Part shown: positions 59,850-64,000 of the stretch, in pieces
How the letters are laid out: each line of letters begins with the position of its first letter
Numbering within the stretch: position 1 is the first letter of the stretch
NCBI GenBank assembly: GCA_039030395.1
Contig: JBCCEF010000005.1
Location: 174,178 to 238,177 of the forward strand
Direction: 5' to 3'
DNA length: 64,000 nt
From: Acidobacteriota bacterium
Lineage (GTDB): Bacteria > Acidobacteriota > Thermoanaerobaculia > Multivoradales > JBCCEF01
Program-made: the position numbers and the translations under genes
Notes under the pieces: generated by a model
Told to the model about the DNA's origin: nothing
The model's database searches: none
Seen by the model: the letters and a program-made list of their open reading frames with translations, nothing else

Positions 59850-61691
59850 CTAGGAGAGGGGGACTGCGCGCCAGGCGACCGCCACCGGTAGCGAGTAGCG
59901 CTCGACGCCGGGCCCGGTGAGGCGCACTCGAAGGACCGCCGGACCCGAGAAGCCCTGCCACAGCGCCGCGAGCTGTTGCCGCTCCGCCGGCGGTGGCAGG
60001 AGCAAGCCGCTTTCGGCGGTTCTCGGCAGCAGGCGGTGGCGCCGAGTCTCGCCGTCGGCCGTTTCCATCTCGAGGTAGACCGGCGGGATCCGCCATAGGA
60101 CCGCCGACAGGCGTCCGACGACGGTGGGTCGAAACTCCAGCTCGGCAAAAAGAGCCTCGTTGGGCTCGCTCCTTGGAACCGGAATCCACTCGCTGCCGAG
60201 CTGGCCTGCTGCGAGGAGCCGGTCCGAGAGGGCGGTCGGTCGGTTCCGCCGGGTGAGCATCAGGAGGTTTGGTTCTGCAACCTGCCGGGCGATTCGGTAG
60301 TGGCTCAGCAGCGTGCGCCAGGTCGCCGGCGTGTCCCATAGCAGATGGCGTCGGTCGATGGCGTCGAAGTGGACGAGGAGGTGCCGCGGGGCGCTGTCGC
60401 CGGCGAAGTGACCGGCGGTGCGGTGGTCGAGTTCGGCGGTGTATGCGGTGTAGAGCTGGAAGACCGGCTGCGGACGCCATGGCAAGTCGTTGGCCGGCAG
60501 GTAGGTCAATTCCCAGGGCACCACGTCGACACTGCCGGCGGCTCGCAGGTCGCCGGCCACCGCTCCGGGCAACGTGCGTTTGTTGAGGGCTCGCCGGCTC
60601 TGGCGGTTCAGCATCTGACGGCGTTCCGGGAGTTCGGCCAGGGCGGCGAGGGCGTTGATGCCGCGCGCCCCCAGCACCGTCCGGTGGTCTCCGATCGGGA
60701 CCACCGGCAGGGCCAGGAGTAAGGCGACGGCGCCCAAGGCGGTGGAGGCTCCAGGACGAGACGACAGTACGCCCAAGGCGGCCGCCACCACCAGCAGGGC
60801 GAAGAAGATCCTCACATGGCCGTCGGCTCGCACGAAGCCATGCTTGAAGGCGAAAAACATCGCCGGCGCCAGGAGCAGCCAGACTCGCCGGTTGCGTCCA
60901 CCGCAGATGAGCGCCAGGGCGGCGAAGGCACCGAGGCCGACGAGACCGGCGGCGGTGAGGCTGCCGTCGGAAGCTGGCAGGGCCATGGCCGAGCTGAAGC
61001 CCGAAGCCAGTTCCCACTGCAGTCCGAGCCAGCTCCAAGCGTCCGTCAGGGAACCGCCGAACATCCTCCAGAAGGCCACCGAGGCGCCGGTGCCGAGCAC
61101 GAGGAGGGCCGTGCCGGTGGGTCGCCAGCGGCGTTCGTCGAGGAGGTGGATCGCCAAGGCGAGGGCCGCGGCCAGTCCGAGGTGGATCCGCATCAGGATC
61201 AGCACGCAGGTCAGGGTGGCGGCGAGGGGGACGGCGCCGGGAAACGGGGATCTTTGGCGCGGATCTACCGGTTCCGGCGCGAGCAGCATCACCACCAACA
61301 CCAACAGCCGGTAGCCGGCCCCGAGTCCGATCACCTCGGAGGCCAGGAGCAAGGCGGCGAAGGCCGCGGCCCGTGCCGGCCGATGGAAGGCCCGGCGGGC
61401 GAAAACCGCCACGAACAGCAGATGGACTCCGATCCAGAAGGCCAGGCCTTGCACCAGGTGCCCTCCCTGATCGAGGGGCAGGAGTAGCCAGCCGAGGGGG
61501 CCGAAGGTGAAGGCCGCGTCGCCTCCCCAGCGCGCCTCGGTGTCGTCGAAGGCGTTGATGGCCCAAGCGTAGGAGCCGTCGAGGCCGACGGAGTGGGCGC
61601 CGTAGGGCGCCGGGAAGAACCAGAGGGCGAAGGCGAGGGTCAGCAGTGCCGGAGCCAGGAGCCGCCCACGGGATGCCCGGTCGCCGTTCAT
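59850..61691 (-). CDS. Polytopic membrane protein of unknown function (glycosyltransferase-like)
   Basis: 613 residues. About 9-10 hydrophobic helices in the first ~370 residues, then a ~240-residue soluble C-terminal region (VYLEMETADGETRRHRLLPR near the end). The first loop YGAHSVGLDGSYAWAINAF and the overall shape resemble membrane glycosyltransferases or oligosaccharide-chain proteins, but no DD/ED catalytic motif is convincing. It starts 8 bases after prfC stops, so it is probably co-transcribed, and it precedes the giant surface protein by 109 bases; a link to its modification is only speculative. Confidence 0.7.
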   Translation of the reverse strand: MNGDRASRGRLLAPALLTLAFALWFFPAPYGAHSVGLDGSYAWAINAFDDTEARWGGDAAFTFGPLGWLLLPLDQGGHLVQGLAFWIGVHLLFVAVFARRAFHRPARAAAFAALLLASEVIGLGAGYRLLVLVVMLLAPEPVDPRQRSPFPGAVPLAATLTCVLILMRIHLGLAAALALAIHLLDERRWRPTGTALLVLGTGASVAFWRMFGGSLTDAWSWLGLQWELASGFSSAMALPASDGSLTAAGLVGLGAFAALALICGGRNRRVWLLLAPAMFFAFKHGFVRADGHVRIFFALLVVAAALGVLSSRPGASTALGAVALLLALPVVPIGDHRTVLGARGINALAALAELPERRQMLNRQSRRALNKRTLPGAVAGDLRAAGSVDVVPWELTYLPANDLPWRPQPVFQLYTAYTAELDHRTAGHFAGDSAPRHLLVHFDAIDRRHLLWDTPATWRTLLSHYRIARQVAEPNLLMLTRRNRPTALSDRLLAAGQLGSEWIPVPRSEPNEALFAELEFRPTVVGRLSAVLWRIPPVYLEMETADGETRRHRLLPRTAESGLLLPPPAERQQLAALWQGFSGPAVLRVRLTGPGVERYSLPVAVAWRAVPLS

Positions 61692-61699
61692 GGTGCCGG

Positions 61700-63289
<1,590 letters not shown>

Positions 63290-63390
63290 GGGTTCTTCGC
63301 GCCGTCTGAGGCAGTTTGACCGGCGACGATGCAGACTACCAGCATTCCAGGTTCGCCAGGGACCGGGCTTGGGGTCGGTCCGCTCGGCGT

Positions 63391-63525
63391 CCAGGCTCAC
63401 CAGGGACCGCGCGAGGCTGCTCTAACTCGGAACGACCGGCCTCGCGGTGCGCGTTCCGGGCGCCTGCCGGCTCGGACTCCCAATACCGACGTGAGCGCCC
63501 GGAACGAGCTCCCTCGCGAGCCTGG
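63391..63525 (+). repeat. Three-way-junction repeat, copy 3 (135 nt)
   Basis: Outer arms 63391-63406 and 63510-63525 (14 of 16 paired). CC; hairpin A 63409-63417/63439-63447 (9 positions, 8 paired, 21-nt loop); TGCG 63448-63451; hairpin B 63452-63463/63495-63506 (12 bp, 31-nt loop with ACTCCCAATACC); AGC. Geometry identical to copies 1 and 2. Confidence 0.85.
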
Positions 63526-63545
63526 ATGCCGAACGGACCTCCATT

Positions 63546-63670
63546 GTCCTGGCCTGCTCTGTTGTCCATTCGTCGTGAGCTGTCGTGGGAGCCTGCGGCT
63601 ACAAGGAGTCCTGGCCCGCTCTTCTTGCCCATTTGGTCGTGAGATGTCTCGGGCGTGTGTGGCAACAAGG
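63546..63670 (+). repeat. Imperfect tandem duplication, ~62-base unit
   Basis: Unit 1 (63546-63607) begins GTCCTGGCCTGCTCT and ends GGCTACAAGGA; unit 2 (63608-63670) begins GTCCTGGCCCGCTCT and ends GGCAACAAGGA. TCGTGAG recurs at the middle of both. Confidence 0.7.
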
Positions 63671-63732
63671 ACTTGGGTCTTCGGAGCGACATCGACGTAC
63701 TCGAAGTACGTCGAGGAGAGGCCAACAGAGCG
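63667..63732 (+). repeat. Cruciform repeat family F, copy 3
   Basis: AAGG ... CGACGTACT-CGA-AGTACGTCG (63693-63713, perfect 9-bp stem) ... GAGGAG ... CCAACAGAGCGC. Same core order as copies at 32945 and 45330 but lacking matching outer arms. Confidence 0.6.
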
Positions 63733-63790
63733 CTCTCACCTGATGAGAACGCTCTTCGCTGCGCCCTCCTGGGTCCATCCCTTTTGATGG

Positions 63791-64000
<210 letters not shown>

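Larger units (their letters stand above)
63290..63790. other. Non-coding region with repeats at the contig end
   Basis: No gene. It holds the third three-way-junction element (63391-63525), a tandem pair of ~62-base units (63546-63670), the third F cruciform (63667-63732) and a hairpin GAGCGCTCTCA/TGAGAACGCTC (63728-63754). Confidence 0.7.

Overview
The window is a GC-rich bacterial contig fragment with tightly packed genes. The mix of exported or lipid-anchored sulfatases, several sigma-70-family factors with zinc-finger anti-sigma-like partners, a Ser/Thr kinase-TPR receptor, PQQ-propeller and GEVED/SdrD-type surface proteins fits a Gram-negative, regulator-rich phylum. Acidobacteriota (Thermoanaerobaculia-like) is my best guess; this is inferred from gene content only. 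The last ~210 bases are homopolymer-rich junk, so the right edge is probably the real end of an assembled contig. The left edge cuts a gene.

Layout. 1-7.7 kb: 3' end of an Xaa-Pro dipeptidase gene, PQQ-propeller protein, amidohydrolase, RecQ, and a lipoprotein sulfatase. The 680-base recQ-sulfatase gap is filled by two structured repeats. 7.8-11.5 kb: a histidine kinase/response regulator pair, a divergent exported PDZ protein, and a glycine-rich RRM protein that appears to start at ATT. 11.6-19.3 kb: a regulatory island of lower GC and different codon use, with three sigma factors (two with an unusually long linker between regions 2 and 4), two zinc-finger anti-sigma-like proteins, a kinase-TPR membrane receptor and an unrecognised AT-richer gene. 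19.5-26.1 kb: cbpA-clpB chaperone operon with a HAIR/HspR-like operator, a 7Fe ferredoxin, and hemB-hemL. 26.2-34.2 kb: two overlapping ArsA/GET3-like ATPases; an sppA-DUF790 nuclease-DJ-1/PfpI lipoprotein operon; a RidA-like protein; two related exported proteins. 34.4-41.1 kb: a translationally coupled run of amidase, FGly-type sulfatase, ArnT/PMT-like glycosyltransferase and pheA. 41.2-51.2 kb: an RHH/PIN toxin-antitoxin pair, a quinone oxidoreductase, a CxxCH lipoprotein, small membrane and VOC proteins, pepF, a sodium:solute symporter with a small partner, and a Cys-rich exported protein. 51.2-63.3 kb: a ~2,835-residue exported repeat protein with an IPTL-CTERM-like tail, a polytopic membrane protein and prfC.

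The most striking content is in the intergenic DNA. (1) Three copies of a 135-nt element (two at 5.5-6.0 kb, one at 63.4 kb) share exact three-way-junction geometry: outer stem 16 bp, hairpin A 9 bp with a 21-nt loop, hairpin B 12 bp with a 31-nt loop, and joints of 2, 4 and 3 nt. Stem sequences differ and compensate. (2) A composite H-G palindromic repeat sits at gene ends, and its GCTAGC-type end supplies TAG stop codons to neighbouring genes. (3) A third cruciform family has an AGTA-loop-TACT tip. I did not recognise families 1 and 2 as described elements.
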